Shown here: one piece after another, positions 9,419 to 17,430 of the stretch
Position numbering within the stretch: position 1 is the stretch's first letter
Layout: each line of letters starts with the position of its first letter
Assembly (NCBI RefSeq): GCF_041262565.1
Contig: NZ_JBGCCJ010000001.1
Coordinates: forward strand, 4,092,001 to 4,156,000
Direction of reading: 5' to 3'
Length of the DNA: 64,000 bases
Origin: Leifsonia sp. EB41
Lineage (GTDB): Bacteria > Actinomycetota > Actinomycetes > Actinomycetales > Microbacteriaceae
Notes under the pieces: generated by a model
Database searches by the model: none
What the model saw: only the letters and a program-made list of their open reading frames with translations
Told to the model about the DNA's origin: nothing
Position numbers and translations under genes: made by a program

Positions 9419-10053
9419 AGGTCGAGCGAGTCGCCCGGTTCGAGCGCGAAGAACTCGCCGCCGTTCTGCTCGGTCGCCCACGCGATCCGGCCGTTCGAGA
9501 GGTCCTTGCCCGCGCGCGACAGCACCATCTCGTGGGTGGGGAAGCTGCGCTTCGGCTTGGTCGCGAGCACGTAGTCCATCGTCTCCGCCACCTTCATCCA
9601 CGGCGCGCCGGCGGGCACCGCCAGCACATCGACCTCGACGCCGTCCGGGATGACGAACGAGTCGCCCGCGTAGTAGAGCTCGTCGTTGACCAGCACACCG
9701 AGGTTGTCGACCACCGGGATGCTCTCGTGGATGACGGCGTGCCGGCCGCCGAAGAAGCGGAGGGTGAACGGGCCGGCCTCCACCGTGTCGCCCGCGTGCA
9801 CCACCGTGACGTCGAAGTCCGCGGCGGCTCTGGCCACGCCTTCCGGGGCGAAGATCGGCGCCTCCGGGTTCAGCTCCAGCACCCGCTTGAGCTGCTCGGG
9901 GGTCCAATGGTCGGCGTGCTCGTGCGTGATGACGACGCCCACGGTGTTGGCGGTGTCCGTCAGCGGCGAGGTGAAGCTGCCCGGGTCGATGAAGAGCTTC
10001 TTCCCGGACTCCTCCAGGAGCAGGGCGGCGTGTTCGAACTTCGTCAGTCTCAT
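9415..10053 (-). CDS. MBL-fold metal-dependent hydrolase (UlaG-like)
   Basis: The 212-residue protein has the metallo-beta-lactamase metal motif HEHADH, an upstream strand FEHAALLLEESGKKLFIDPG, and later candidate ligands GGRHAVIH, YAGDSF and PTHEM. The layout is that of small UlaG/YtnP-like hydrolases. Substrate unknown. The start ATG (MRLTKFEH) has a GGAGG site about 12 bases upstream. A nearer ATG is excluded because it hits a stop after three codons. It is the first gene of a two-gene operon with the photolyase. Confidence 0.85.
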   Translation of the reverse strand: MRLTKFEHAALLLEESGKKLFIDPGSFTSPLTDTANTVGVVITHEHADHWTPEQLKRVLELNPEAPIFAPEGVARAAADFDVTVVHAGDTVEAGPFTLRFFGGRHAVIHESIPVVDNLGVLVNDELYYAGDSFVIPDGVEVDVLAVPAGAPWMKVAETMDYVLATKPKRSFPTHEMVLSRAGKDLSNGRIAWATEQNGGEFFALEPGDSLDL

Positions 10054-10141
10054 GGGTTCATCAAACCTCCACCGGGCGGCGCGCGCCAGGTCCGGCCGTG
10101 TCGCGCGCTCGAGGACGGCGGCTATGCCATAGTCGTGGTCT

Positions 10142-11056
10142 ATGTCTGTCACCCCTCGGACCGTGGTCGTCGCGGTCAACCCGATGGCGTCCTTCGGGCG
10201 GCGCCGCGACGTCGGGCCGCGCGTCGTCGAGCGGCTGCGCGCCGCCGGCCACACGGTGATCCCGGTGGACGAGGCCAACATCGAGCTGCTCCGCCGGGAG
10301 ACGATCCGCGCCGTCGAGTCCGGCGCCGACGCGCTCGTGGTCGTCGGGGGAGACGGCATGGCGAACCTCGGCATCAACATCGTCGCCCAGACGGAGGTCC
10401 CGCTCGGGATCGTCCCCAGCGGCACCGGCAACGACCTCGCCGACGGCCTCGGCATTCCCACCGACGACGCCGACGCCGCGACCGAGCAGTTGCTGGAGGC
10501 GCTCGGACGCCCGCCGCGCACGATCGACGCCGGGCTGATCAGGCACGGCGAGCAGCACGGCGAACTCAGCACCTGGTTCGGTTGCGTGCTCTCCGCGGGC
10601 TTCGACGCGACCGTGAACGAGCGCGCCAACCTGATGACGCGCCCGCGCGGCCGCAGCCGATACGTCTTCGCGCTGCTCCGCGAGCTGGCCGTCCTGCACC
10701 CCCGTCCGTACCGCATCGTCGTGGACGGCGAGGAGGTCGACACCGAGGCGATGCTCGTGTCCGTCGCGAACAACCGCTCCCTCGGCGGCGGCATGCGCAT
10801 CGTCCCGCACGCCGACCTCTCCGATGGCCGCTTCGACCTGTTCGTGGTGACGAAGATGTCCCGCCCGCGCTTCCTCCGGCTCTTCCCGAAGGTGTTCCGC
10901 GGCGAGCACACGGATCTGCCGGAGGTGTCCTTCCGCAGCCTCAGCACGGTGCGGATCGAAGCCGAGGGCGTCGTCGCGTACGCCGACGGCGAGCGGATCG
11001 GCCCGCTCCCCGTAGAGGTCACCGTCGTCCCCGGCGCACTCCGCGTCCTCGTCTGA
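10142..11056 (+). CDS. Diacylglycerol kinase family lipid kinase
   Basis: This 304-residue cytoplasmic enzyme of the DAGK/YegS/sphingosine-kinase fold likely phosphorylates diacylglycerol or a related lipid using ATP. Diagnostic motifs are VNPMASFG near the N-terminus, VVVGGDGMANLGIN (the GGDG nucleotide motif) and IVPSGTGNDLA. The C-terminal beta domain ends with the usual YADGERIGPLPVEVTVVPGALRVLV. The ATG follows CATAGT by 8 bases and there is no clear Shine-Dalgarno. It is transcribed divergently from the metallo-hydrolase and lies just upstream of the tRNA gene. Confidence 0.9.
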   Translation: MSVTPRTVVVAVNPMASFGRRRDVGPRVVERLRAAGHTVIPVDEANIELLRRETIRAVESGADALVVVGGDGMANLGINIVAQTEVPLGIVPSGTGNDLADGLGIPTDDADAATEQLLEALGRPPRTIDAGLIRHGEQHGELSTWFGCVLSAGFDATVNERANLMTRPRGRSRYVFALLRELAVLHPRPYRIVVDGEEVDTEAMLVSVANNRSLGGGMRIVPHADLSDGRFDLFVVTKMSRPRFLRLFPKVFRGEHTDLPEVSFRSLSTVRIEAEGVVAYADGERIGPLPVEVTVVPGALRVLV

Positions 11057-11089
11057 CGGCTGCGACACTCCCGGGATGTCGGCCCCGTT

Positions 11090-11119
11090 TTGGCGCACGG
11101 CCCCGTTCTGTGGCATTAT
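11090..11119 (+). promoter_or_regulatory. Promoter of tRNA-Glu
   Basis: TTGGCG (11090-11095) and CATTAT (11114-11119) with an 18-base spacer form a sigma-A-like promoter. It places the transcript start about 10-12 bases before the mature tRNA 5' end. Confidence 0.6.
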
Positions 11120-11136
11120 CGATGAGTTGCAAAGAC

Positions 11137-11212
11137 GGCCCCATCGTCTAGCGGCCTAGGACGTCGCCCTCTCACGGCGGTAACGCGGGTTCAAATCCCG
11201 CTGGGGTCACCA
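11137..11212 (+). tRNA. tRNA-Glu (anticodon CTC), CCA encoded
   Basis: The 76-base gene folds into a full cloverleaf. Acceptor stem GGCCCCA pairs with TGGGGTC, there is one G-T pair, and the D-arm contains CTAGCGGCCTAGG. The anticodon stem TCGCC/GGCGG carries the loop CTCTCAC, giving anticodon CTC (reads GAG), and the T-arm is GCGGGTTCAAATCCCGC. CCA is encoded. The 3' part from 11164 onward is duplicated at 18342-18390, so the present 3' half was supplied by an integrated element that rebuilt the tRNA exactly. Confidence 0.97.
11164..11212 (+). repeat. attL: 49-bp direct repeat within tRNA-Glu
   Basis: This copy is identical over 49 bp to 18342-18390, starting TCGCCCTCTCACGG and ending TCACCA. 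Bases just outside differ (acg before and cag after here; cct and aca at the other copy), which sets the limits. The anticodon loop lies inside the repeat, a usual crossover site for tRNA-targeting tyrosine integrases. Confidence 0.92.
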
Positions 11213-11213
11213 C

Positions 11214-11252
11214 AGCCCGCTTCCCTTGATTTTCAAGGGAAGCGGGCTTTTT
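11214..11252 (+). terminator. Intrinsic terminator after tRNA-Glu, supplied by the element
   Basis: AGCCCGCTTCCCTTGA and its exact reverse complement form a 16-bp perfect stem with a TTT loop, followed by a T run. It is the terminator now used by tRNA-Glu. It belongs to the element, because the original chromosomal terminator lies beyond attR at 18393. Confidence 0.9.
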
Positions 11253-11254
11253 CC

Positions 11255-12397
11255 TTACCCGCCCGCCGGTGGCGAAAACCGGGTCTGTGGCAACACTTTG
11301 GCAACATTTGATTTCATAGCTGCGTCATCAAGTGCGACGGCAACAGCATCCAGGTCATCTTCGAAGAGGTCGGCGTAGACATCGAGGGTGATGCTCGCCG
11401 ACGCGTGGCCGAGCATCCGCTGGACCGCTTTGACGTTTGCGCCGGCGGATACAGCGAGGCTCGCTGCGGTGTGACGCAGTTCATGGGGAGTAAGCGATTC
11501 GAGCCCAATAGCGGCCGCCGCGGGATCGAACCAGCCGTTTCGGAACGTGTGATTCCGTAGCCAGATCTTCGTTCGACTGCCATAGAACACCGGATCGTCT
11601 CCGCTGCGGCCGATCGTCTGCGCCCTGAGCGCGCCGACCAAGAAGGCAGGAATGGGGATCGAGCGATGCTCGTAGTCCTTGGGCGGCTCGATGCGCTGGT
11701 AGCCCTTGTCGGCCACGACCGTCTGCTGGACCGCGAGTCGCTTCCGCGCGAAGTCGATGTCTCGCACCCTGAGTCCTGCTAGTTCGCCCCAGCGCAGCCC
11801 GCAGTACGCCAGTGTGAGCACGAGGACGTCGTATCCGTGTTGGGAGCCCTTGGAGCGGTCCCCAACGGCCTGAGCGAGCGCAGCGACCTGATCATGGGTG
11901 AGATATCGCTTGATCGCCCGTACGCGCTTCGGGAGTTTGAGCTTGACTGCGGGGTTGGCTGGAAGCCGTCCGTCGTCCACAGCGAGCTGCAGAGCCCCGC
12001 TGAGCACATTTACGACCTTGCGTATGGTCTCGGGGGAGCCGGGCAATTCCGCAGCCCACTCCTGTACGCGAAGCCGAGTCAGATTCCCGATCGGAATTCG
12101 TCCGAGGTCCGGCTCGATGTAGTTGGCGATGATCCCCTCGACCCGGGTCCGCGTCGTGGCGCGGAGGTCGGACCTGCTCGCGAGCCATCGACTCATCCAG
12201 TTCACAACGGTTGTCCGGCTCTTGGCGGGATCAACGTAACGCCCGGTGGCCTTATCCACCTCGACCGACGCGAGGAAGATCTGGGCGTCGAACTTGGTCC
12301 GGAACCCACGTTTCGATGTCTGCAGATGGTCGGGTCGTCGGTAGAGCACCCGATATCGCCGGCCTTTGGTTGTCTCGTACGGCTCAATGCTTCCCAC
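11255..12397 (-). CDS. int: Tyrosine-type site-specific integrase
   Basis: This 380-residue phage-type integrase would recombine the element's att site with the tRNA-Glu 3' end. The N-terminal part (about 1-60) has the arm-binding-like beta strands (GRRYRVLYRRPD), followed by a SAM-like core-binding domain (about 62-150) and the catalytic domain. Catalytic residues are visible: Arg202 (GLRWGEL), His305 and Arg308 (HELRH), His331 (GHAS) and nucleophile Tyr341 (DVYADL). The start chosen is a GTG (VGSIEPYE) preceded by AAGGGGG, matching where family members begin; the reading frame remains open upstream. The 3' end of the gene overlaps putative arm-type sites at 11288-11306. Confidence 0.93.
   Translation of the reverse strand: MGSIEPYETTKGRRYRVLYRRPDHLQTSKRGFRTKFDAQIFLASVEVDKATGRYVDPAKSRTTVVNWMSRWLASRSDLRATTRTRVEGIIANYIEPDLGRIPIGNLTRLRVQEWAAELPGSPETIRKVVNVLSGALQLAVDDGRLPANPAVKLKLPKRVRAIKRYLTHDQVAALAQAVGDRSKGSQHGYDVLVLTLAYCGLRWGELAGLRVRDIDFARKRLAVQQTVVADKGYQRIEPPKDYEHRSIPIPAFLVGALRAQTIGRSGDDPVFYGSRTKIWLRNHTFRNGWFDPAAAAIGLESLTPHELRHTAASLAVSAGANVKAVQRMLGHASASITLDVYADLFEDDLDAVAVALDDAAMKSNVAKVLPQTRFSPPAGG
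11288..11306 (+). repeat. Paired putative arm-type integrase sites, left end
   Basis: Two copies of TGGCAACA begin 11 bp apart (11288 and 11299), inside the 3' end of the integrase gene about 75 bp from the attL core. The same octamer, again paired at 11 bp, occurs near attR. One helical turn of spacing and presence at both ends suggest accessory binding sites for the integrase N-terminal domain. Confidence 0.55.
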
Positions 12398-12594
12398 GAC
12401 GCCCCCTTGGAAAAGACTGCACCGAGCCTCCGACAAAATCCGGGCGCTCCCAACGGTGGTGCGTAGTGTGTGAGCCGAAGGCCTTCTCAACTCATCGGTC
12501 CTCCATCTGACGAGGCCCCGTGTAATCGCCTGCGACACTCGGCGACCGTTTGCTGCCGGGAGGTGAGTCGGGGATCACCGTAGGATCAAGGCTC

Positions 12595-13203
12595 ATGTGG
12601 GCCTTGTCACCGCGACGACTATTCGTCTTTGCGGTCTCTTCGGGTGGTGTTGGAATCGCGCTTTTCTGCCTCACCGAGTTCGTAGATCCGTACGTAGCCG
12701 GGCCGCCGGCCTTGCGTGTGATCATTGAGGTTCTGTTTGCCGCAGGGATCAGGCTCTCGCAACTGGCGTTTGTTCTGGCGTTCGCGCTCGCCGCAGCGGG
12801 CACGCTTGCGCTCGGACTCGGTCCGGTTCTCTCCCGAGAGCGGGCACTCCCGCACAGCCCACAGGTGCATGGCCGAGGGGGGAGAGCGGTCAAACTACTC
12901 GCGGTCGGCGCGGCTGTTTCTGCTGGCATCTCGCTGCTAATCGATGGCTCGGCAGGCCCCACGTTCTTCGGGCAGACTTTTGCATTCGGCGGGGACTCCG
13001 GATGGTTGGGGGCAAGCGGTACCGGCCTTCCCGAAGGCCTGCTCGAGGTCGCCTACTACTCGAGCTACGTGTTCCTTGCCGCCTGCGCTCTGTTCGTGTG
13101 CATTGCGGCCACTATCGGCTCGCTTACCAGCCCTGCGCCAGACGGGAATGACCAGCCGGGGCCGTTGGCAGGATCCTTCGAACCGCGAGAGGCTGACGCA
13201 TGA
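12595..13203 (+). CDS. Four-helix membrane protein, first of a tandem pair
   Basis: The 202-residue protein begins MWALSPRRLFVFAVSSGG and has four hydrophobic segments: about 8-28, a long one at 42-78, 98-118 and 158-185. Short polar loops and a Pro/Glu-rich tail follow. No enzyme or transporter motif is visible. Layout and local sequence resemble the next gene (for example RLSQLAFVLAFALAAAGTLAL here and RLSFVCFLAFACAAVGLAIL there), so the two are likely diverged tandem duplicates. The ATG lies 8 bases after TAGGAT. An in-frame TTG start 45 bases upstream exists but is less likely. Its stop overlaps the next start (ATGA). Function unknown. Confidence 0.65.
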   Translation: MWALSPRRLFVFAVSSGGVGIALFCLTEFVDPYVAGPPALRVIIEVLFAAGIRLSQLAFVLAFALAAAGTLALGLGPVLSRERALPHSPQVHGRGGRAVKLLAVGAAVSAGISLLIDGSAGPTFFGQTFAFGGDSGWLGASGTGLPEGLLEVAYYSSYVFLAACALFVCIAATIGSLTSPAPDGNDQPGPLAGSFEPREADA

Positions 13204-13754
13204 CGCGAAGCAGCCGATCACAACGAGTCGTGATCGCCGCCGCAATCTCGGCGACGATATTTCTCGTGGCCTTCTTGCCGCCACTTGTGCCGTGGAACGA
13301 CTTGCCGCGTGATATCCGACCGGCAGTCTCATTAGCGTTGATCGCCGACATTTATCTCATCCGGCTGTCCTTCGTCTGCTTCCTCGCATTCGCCTGCGCC
13401 GCGGTTGGTTTGGCGATCCTTCGCCGTGCGCTTCCAGACGCGCTCGCTGTTTCGCGCCGCTTGGGACCCCCGACTGTTCGCCACCTTGTCGTTGCGGCCT
13501 CCATTTTGGCGGGAGCTTATGTTGCAGGTGATGTCACAGTCACCACGCTGCAACTCGGCACAGATTGGCTCTCATCTGGCGGGGCTGGGGTGTTCGCTTG
13601 GAGCGACTTCCCGCCGGGTCTCGCGGATGTACTCGGCGGTGTTTGCCGTCTCTGCGACTTCGCCGGTGGCGTTCTCCTTAGCGTGGCGTGCCTGCTTGGC
13701 TCGTTCCGACGGCCCGCCGCGGACGGCTCGGCCCGACTTGACGTCAGTCGCTAA
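13200..13754 (+). CDS. Four-helix membrane protein, second of a tandem pair
   Basis: The 184-residue protein has four predicted membrane segments (about 8-28, 45-75, 92-115 and 140-165) with basic ends. It starts inside the stop of the preceding gene (ATGA overlap), so the two are probably made together and may form a heteromeric membrane complex. Comparable spacing of helices and similar motifs (FPPGLADVLGGVCRLCDFAGGVL against LPEGLLEVAYYSSYVFLAACAL) point to common ancestry. Its 3' end overlaps the convergent HTH gene by 4 bases. No known family is recognised. Confidence 0.65.
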   Translation: MTRSSRSQRVVIAAAISATIFLVAFLPPLVPWNDLPRDIRPAVSLALIADIYLIRLSFVCFLAFACAAVGLAILRRALPDALAVSRRLGPPTVRHLVVAASILAGAYVAGDVTVTTLQLGTDWLSSGGAGVFAWSDFPPGLADVLGGVCRLCDFAGGVLLSVACLLGSFRRPAADGSARLDVSR

Positions 13755-14134
13755 GTCTCCGCCGATTCGTCTGGTCCAGACTTCCGCTTGGACAGCGCTT
13801 GCCGGCTGAGGCCTGTCCGGGCTGCAAGCGAGTTCCAGCTCTCGCCCAGCTCGCGAAGCTGGGCAATCAATTCGTCCCGCTCGAGAAGTGCCGAGTTCTG
13901 CTCGTCGCGGAGTCGATCGATGGTCCGCGAAACGTCGTGCAGGCGTTTGAGGGCGTCGGCGCGCGTGCCCCATTTGCCCCGCAGCTCCAAAATCGCGTCG
14001 GCGGCGTGCCGCTCTGCGGCCTCCCATTCGAGGTCTTCGGCGTGCCGGACTGCGGCGGCATCGTGCGCTTCACGTAGCCGCGCGTAGGACGCCTCGCGCC
14101 GCCTCGTTCTGGTTGATTTCCCCCGATTTGCCAT
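13751..14134 (-). CDS. Coiled-coil protein with C-terminal HTH-like motif
   Basis: About 127 residues starting MANRGKSTRTRRREASY, a strongly basic N-terminus. A long charged alpha-helical region (about 15-95, heptad-like, DVSRTIDRLRDEQNSALLE) follows, then a terminal segment WNSLAARTGLSRQALSKR that reads as a helix-turn-helix recognition element. It could be a DNA-binding regulator or an excisionase-like factor of the element. There is no known-family match I can name. No Shine-Dalgarno precedes the ATG. An upstream ATG ten codons earlier is possible. Confidence 0.6.
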   Translation of the reverse strand: MANRGKSTRTRRREASYARLREAHDAAAVRHAEDLEWEAAERHAADAILELRGKWGTRADALKRLHDVSRTIDRLRDEQNSALLERDELIAQLRELGESWNSLAARTGLSRQALSKRKSGPDESAET

Positions 14135-14457
14135 GCAACCGGGTTTACACGCGACCCCTGTCATTCACTGGGCCGTCGAAGAGGTCCACTTAAAGTGCCT
14201 GCGTGCATTCGCTTTGGCTTCTACGTCTCGGCCTTGCTCGTGTATCTCTCCTTGGCTTGTATCTCTGTTGATTATTCATCCCTCGGTCTTCTCTCGGTTC
14301 TGGCTTCTATTCATTGGTCTCGTCTATCGGCCTGTCTCCTCGTTGTCCTCCGCTCAACGCACCGCTCTCATTCCAGAGAATGATTTTGGCTCGAACCGCG
14401 AGCGCGCGCCGGGTCAATCCCAGTAGCGTGAACCGACTCGTTGGGGATGGAGAACAT
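14135..14457. other. Intergenic stretch, T/C-rich on the plus strand
   Basis: No convincing gene. The stretch is visibly AT- and pyrimidine-rich compared with the surroundings, with many TCTC, TCGTC and TTC runs. It separates the minus-strand HTH gene from the lipoprotein and should hold both promoters. The lipoprotein frame is open through its last 144 bases, but a ribosome site favours the later GTG. Confidence 0.4.
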
Positions 14458-15855
14458 GTGGAGAAGTGGCTCGGACGTCGTCGGGCTTCTGGCTCGACCA
14501 CCACGGTGAGGTCGAGTCTGGCGCGGTGGATTGTGGTTCCCGCTGCCGTCATGATCGGCGCGACCCTCGCAGGATGCACGAGTCTTCCGCTCGCAACAAC
14601 GCCGCCGACGGTCTCTGTCCTCTGGGACTCGAACAGTCCAGTCCCCTCAGGGGACACCGCACGCAGCGCCACGTTCAACGGTGTCGTCTGCCCACAGGAA
14701 GGCGACTGTGTCGCTTACGGAAGCGACACCACCGCCCACGAAGGCTATCGACCACTTCTGGTGAAGCGACGTGGTCACGCGTGGGCGCCGGAGACTGTTC
14801 CTCTGCCGGTCGGTGCCAAACCGGCAAGCGATTCGCTCTCCGGTGTCGCTACAGTCGGCTGCATTAATCGGGCGTGCCTCGCCGTCGCCGAGTTCCAGGA
14901 CGCCAAGCACGTGTGGCATTTCTCCTCGACGGGATTCGAGCGTGAGTCCGGTCCGGCTGTCGTGATTCCGGTCGCCGGGGCGGCCGAGGCGGCGGACGAG
15001 CTTGCTTCCGGGCCGGAGGAGCAAGGCGGGGTCGCGCTGTCCTGCTGGTCGACCACTGGCTGCATGGCGGCGATAAGCATCTACTTCGACGTCGGCGGTG
15101 AGTTCGAGAAGGACGCGTTTGAACTTGTCCGGTTCGACGGCGAGCGCTGGACGACAGTGCCGAGTCCCGAACTCGGTCTGCCGTCCGGCTATGGGTCGCA
15201 AGTGGACGAGCTCAGCTGCACGTCGCCGGCGTCCTGTGTGATCGTCGGGAGCGCCAGCAACGCGCTGGGTGATTCGCTGCACGCATGGTCGGCCGTGTCG
15301 GCTGGGGGTCGGTGGCGAGTGACGAAGGAGCCGGGGCTGCTGACGTTCGACGATCTCTCGTGCATCGACGCCGCCCCCTGCCAGGCGCTTGCTGAGAAGG
15401 ACGAGGGTAACGCCCTGGTGACGCTCGGTTCAGACGGGTCGACCTCCGTTCGTGATCTCCCTTCGGGGTCCCAGTTCCATGCGATGGGCTGTTCATCCCA
15501 ACTCTGTGCATTCAGCGGAGCGCCCGAGGACGGAGGCGGATACCTCGGCACAGGGACGCCCTGGGGGATGACGTCTGCGGACGCGGATCCCGGCGATAGG
15601 GCGCTGAAGCTCGGCAATCCTCAAACGGTCGCCTGCGCGTCAACGTCCCTTTGCGCGGCCGTAGGTGGATACGAGGGCAACTCTGTCGACGGGACTTCCT
15701 TTCCGCTAGTTGAGATCTATGCAGACAACTCATGGAAGGCGACGACCCCCGCATTTCCAACGGGGATCAAGAGTGGAACGTTGAACGGCGTGGCTTGTCA
15801 GTCCGTCCGCGACTGCGTGGCGATCGGACAAGCGAATGGATACGTGAGGCCGTAA
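14458..15855 (+). CDS. Lipoprotein with eight cysteine-pair repeats
   Basis: This predicted surface lipoprotein has 465 residues. A signal segment (hydrophobic WIVVPAAVMIGATLAGC) ends in a lipobox with Cys40 as lipid anchor. The mature part contains eight repeats, each with a C-x4/5-C pair followed by a small hydrophobic/Gly strand: pairs at 78/84, 135/140, 196/202, 254/260, 302/308, 345/350, 393/399 and 447/453. Typical versions are LSCTSPASCVIVG and VACQSVRDCVAIG. Spacing of about 43-61 residues suggests a beta-propeller-like fold with one disulfide per blade. The start is a GTG with GGAG 5 bases upstream; the frame is open further upstream. Probably extracytoplasmic; partner unknown. Confidence 0.75.
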   Translation: MEKWLGRRRASGSTTTVRSSLARWIVVPAAVMIGATLAGCTSLPLATTPPTVSVLWDSNSPVPSGDTARSATFNGVVCPQEGDCVAYGSDTTAHEGYRPLLVKRRGHAWAPETVPLPVGAKPASDSLSGVATVGCINRACLAVAEFQDAKHVWHFSSTGFERESGPAVVIPVAGAAEAADELASGPEEQGGVALSCWSTTGCMAAISIYFDVGGEFEKDAFELVRFDGERWTTVPSPELGLPSGYGSQVDELSCTSPASCVIVGSASNALGDSLHAWSAVSAGGRWRVTKEPGLLTFDDLSCIDAAPCQALAEKDEGNALVTLGSDGSTSVRDLPSGSQFHAMGCSSQLCAFSGAPEDGGGYLGTGTPWGMTSADADPGDRALKLGNPQTVACASTSLCAAVGGYEGNSVDGTSFPLVEIYADNSWKATTPAFPTGIKSGTLNGVACQSVRDCVAIGQANGYVRP

Positions 15856-15996
15856 CCCTGATCGCCGGCGACCTGCACCATCTCCCGGTGCTCGGTCTGT
15901 CCCTCCGTTCGCGATGTCTACGCGATTCGTGATGAGAGAACATCGGGCGAGGCTTTGAACCCCGTTCGCTGACGCGGAAGCTGTCATCATCGTCGA

Positions 15997-16848
15997 ATGG
16001 ACTGGTTTGTTGATCCCGCCCGCGGCCGGTGGCTTCAAGGCCGCATTCCACAACTCGGAATGATGGTGCCCTCAGGCATGCTGGCCTATGCGCGCATCCT
16101 GCACCCGGTCTTCGCATTCCGCGAAGCTGACGAGACCATCGAAATGTGGCGGTGGGAGGACGTAGCAGCTAGGAACGACGTGGTTATGGACGCCACGAGC
16201 GAGTGGTCGGACATCACTGCGGGCGGTGCGAAGGAGGAGTGGCCGGATGGATGGTCTGTCGGGTGTCCGATTGATGGGCAGATCGACCCGGGCTTCCTTG
16301 CATCCATCGTGCCGACGTTGGCTGGGCATACGTCCCGCCCCGACGACATCACGTTGGGAGTCTGGGAAGGGTGGGGCTTTGGCGGATCGGGCACAACGCT
16401 GTACCGAACGACGTGGGACGACGACGATGCGCCGACCGACCCCGTTCCGGACCCGATGGCTGCGGAGCGGATGGCGACCGACCCTCGTCTGATCGAGCTG
16501 GATGAGTTCGGCCGCTCGGCGTTTTCGCGATATCAGCGAACTGGAATGGTTCCGCAGTTCAGCCGGCCGCTCCTCGAGCTACCCGATCGGAGATACGTGC
16601 TCGGTTCGACGACGTTGACTTCGCTAGCGGATCCGGAGTGGGTCTACGCGTCGGGGCTCGGTTGGGTTCCCGGCGGCATGGGCGGGACGATGCCGCAGCT
16701 GGTCTGGCCTGCTGACGAAGCCTGGTGCCTGTCGATCGAGGTAGATGCGCCCTACACAGTGGTCGCTGGCTCGGCGGAACTCGTTCGCGCTCTCCTCACC
16801 GCGCCGGGCGTTGAAGGGCACGCCATTCGCGAACCTGACTATCCCTGA
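15997..16848 (+). CDS. Hypothetical protein, 283 residues
   Basis: A soluble acidic, Trp-rich protein starting MDWFVDPARGRWLQGR and ending with a segment MPQLVWPADEAWCLSIEVDAPYTVVAGSAELVRALL. I have seen this kind of closing segment in uncharacterised actinobacterial proteins but cannot attach a function. There is no signal peptide, membrane helix or nucleotide motif. It lies in the element cargo just before the convergent barstar-like gene. A role as an immunity or sensing protein is speculation based on that neighbour. Confidence 0.6.
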   Translation: MDWFVDPARGRWLQGRIPQLGMMVPSGMLAYARILHPVFAFREADETIEMWRWEDVAARNDVVMDATSEWSDITAGGAKEEWPDGWSVGCPIDGQIDPGFLASIVPTLAGHTSRPDDITLGVWEGWGFGGSGTTLYRTTWDDDDAPTDPVPDPMAAERMATDPRLIELDEFGRSAFSRYQRTGMVPQFSRPLLELPDRRYVLGSTTLTSLADPEWVYASGLGWVPGGMGGTMPQLVWPADEAWCLSIEVDAPYTVVAGSAELVRALLTAPGVEGHAIREPDYP

Positions 16849-16905
16849 AGTGATGGTGTCGGACCTATTGGGCGTCTGGAATCGACATGCTCGGCGCTTC
16901 GATTG

Positions 16906-17430
16906 TTATTGATCCAGTCGGTCGGCGGTGCGCCACTCGCGCGGATTCCACTCCGGCGTGTAGCCGCCGATGGGACCTGGTTCTAGCAACGGATCATCTG
17001 AGCGGACCAAGCACAGAACCCGGTTGCCGAGCAACGCACCCCGCAAAGCGGCACCGTTGATGACCAGAATGGTGACCGCGAGGTCTGGCATCGCTGAATG
17101 GAAGTGATCGAAATTGTCGACCACAATGACCAAACCCGTTTCGTGCTCTGCCCATCCGTAGTCGAGGTCGGCGACGTCGCCGAAACAGTCGTCCAACGCG
17201 TTGAGGTTTCGTCCGTAGTAGTCCGGAAACTGTAGCGCCGTCGAGAACGACTGGTGCAGCGCGCTTTCGTCAGTCCACGATCCGGCGTCCAGTCGGACGA
17301 TTCGATAGCCAGCCGCTTGGAGGGTCCAGATTGCGTCGTCCAGGATGTTCCGCGATCGAAACTTCGAGACGAAGCCGTTCTGCACCAGATTGAATCCGGG
17401 GTCCTGGTTGTCCGTGTTCCATACCGCCAC
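16906..17430 (-). CDS. Barstar-like ribonuclease inhibitor/immunity protein
   Basis: The protein has 174 residues. The barstar signature is clear at about residues 71-83 (YYGRNLNALDDCF), preceded by the helix-strand unit of the family (IVRLDAGSWTDESALHQSFSTALQF) and followed by the VIVVDNFDHF strand. Barstar proteins bind and block barnase-type RNases or RNase toxins in the cytoplasm. No barnase-like gene lies in the element, so the target must be elsewhere or exogenous. The start GTG lies 7 bases after TACGTT, so a leaderless mRNA is likely. An ATG 17 codons upstream would place the start before that box. Confidence 0.8.
   Translation of the reverse strand: MAVWNTDNQDPGFNLVQNGFVSKFRSRNILDDAIWTLQAAGYRIVRLDAGSWTDESALHQSFSTALQFPDYYGRNLNALDDCFGDVADLDYGWAEHETGLVIVVDNFDHFHSAMPDLAVTILVINGAALRGALLGNRVLCLVRSDDPLLEPGPIGGYTPEWNPREWRTADRLDQ

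Noticed and set aside
14314-14457. Upstream part of the lipoprotein frame as coding sequence
   Set aside because: It would place about 48 extra residues before the signal peptide. A ribosome site (GGAG) supports the GTG at 14458, and the upstream bases are pyrimidine-rich non-coding-like.
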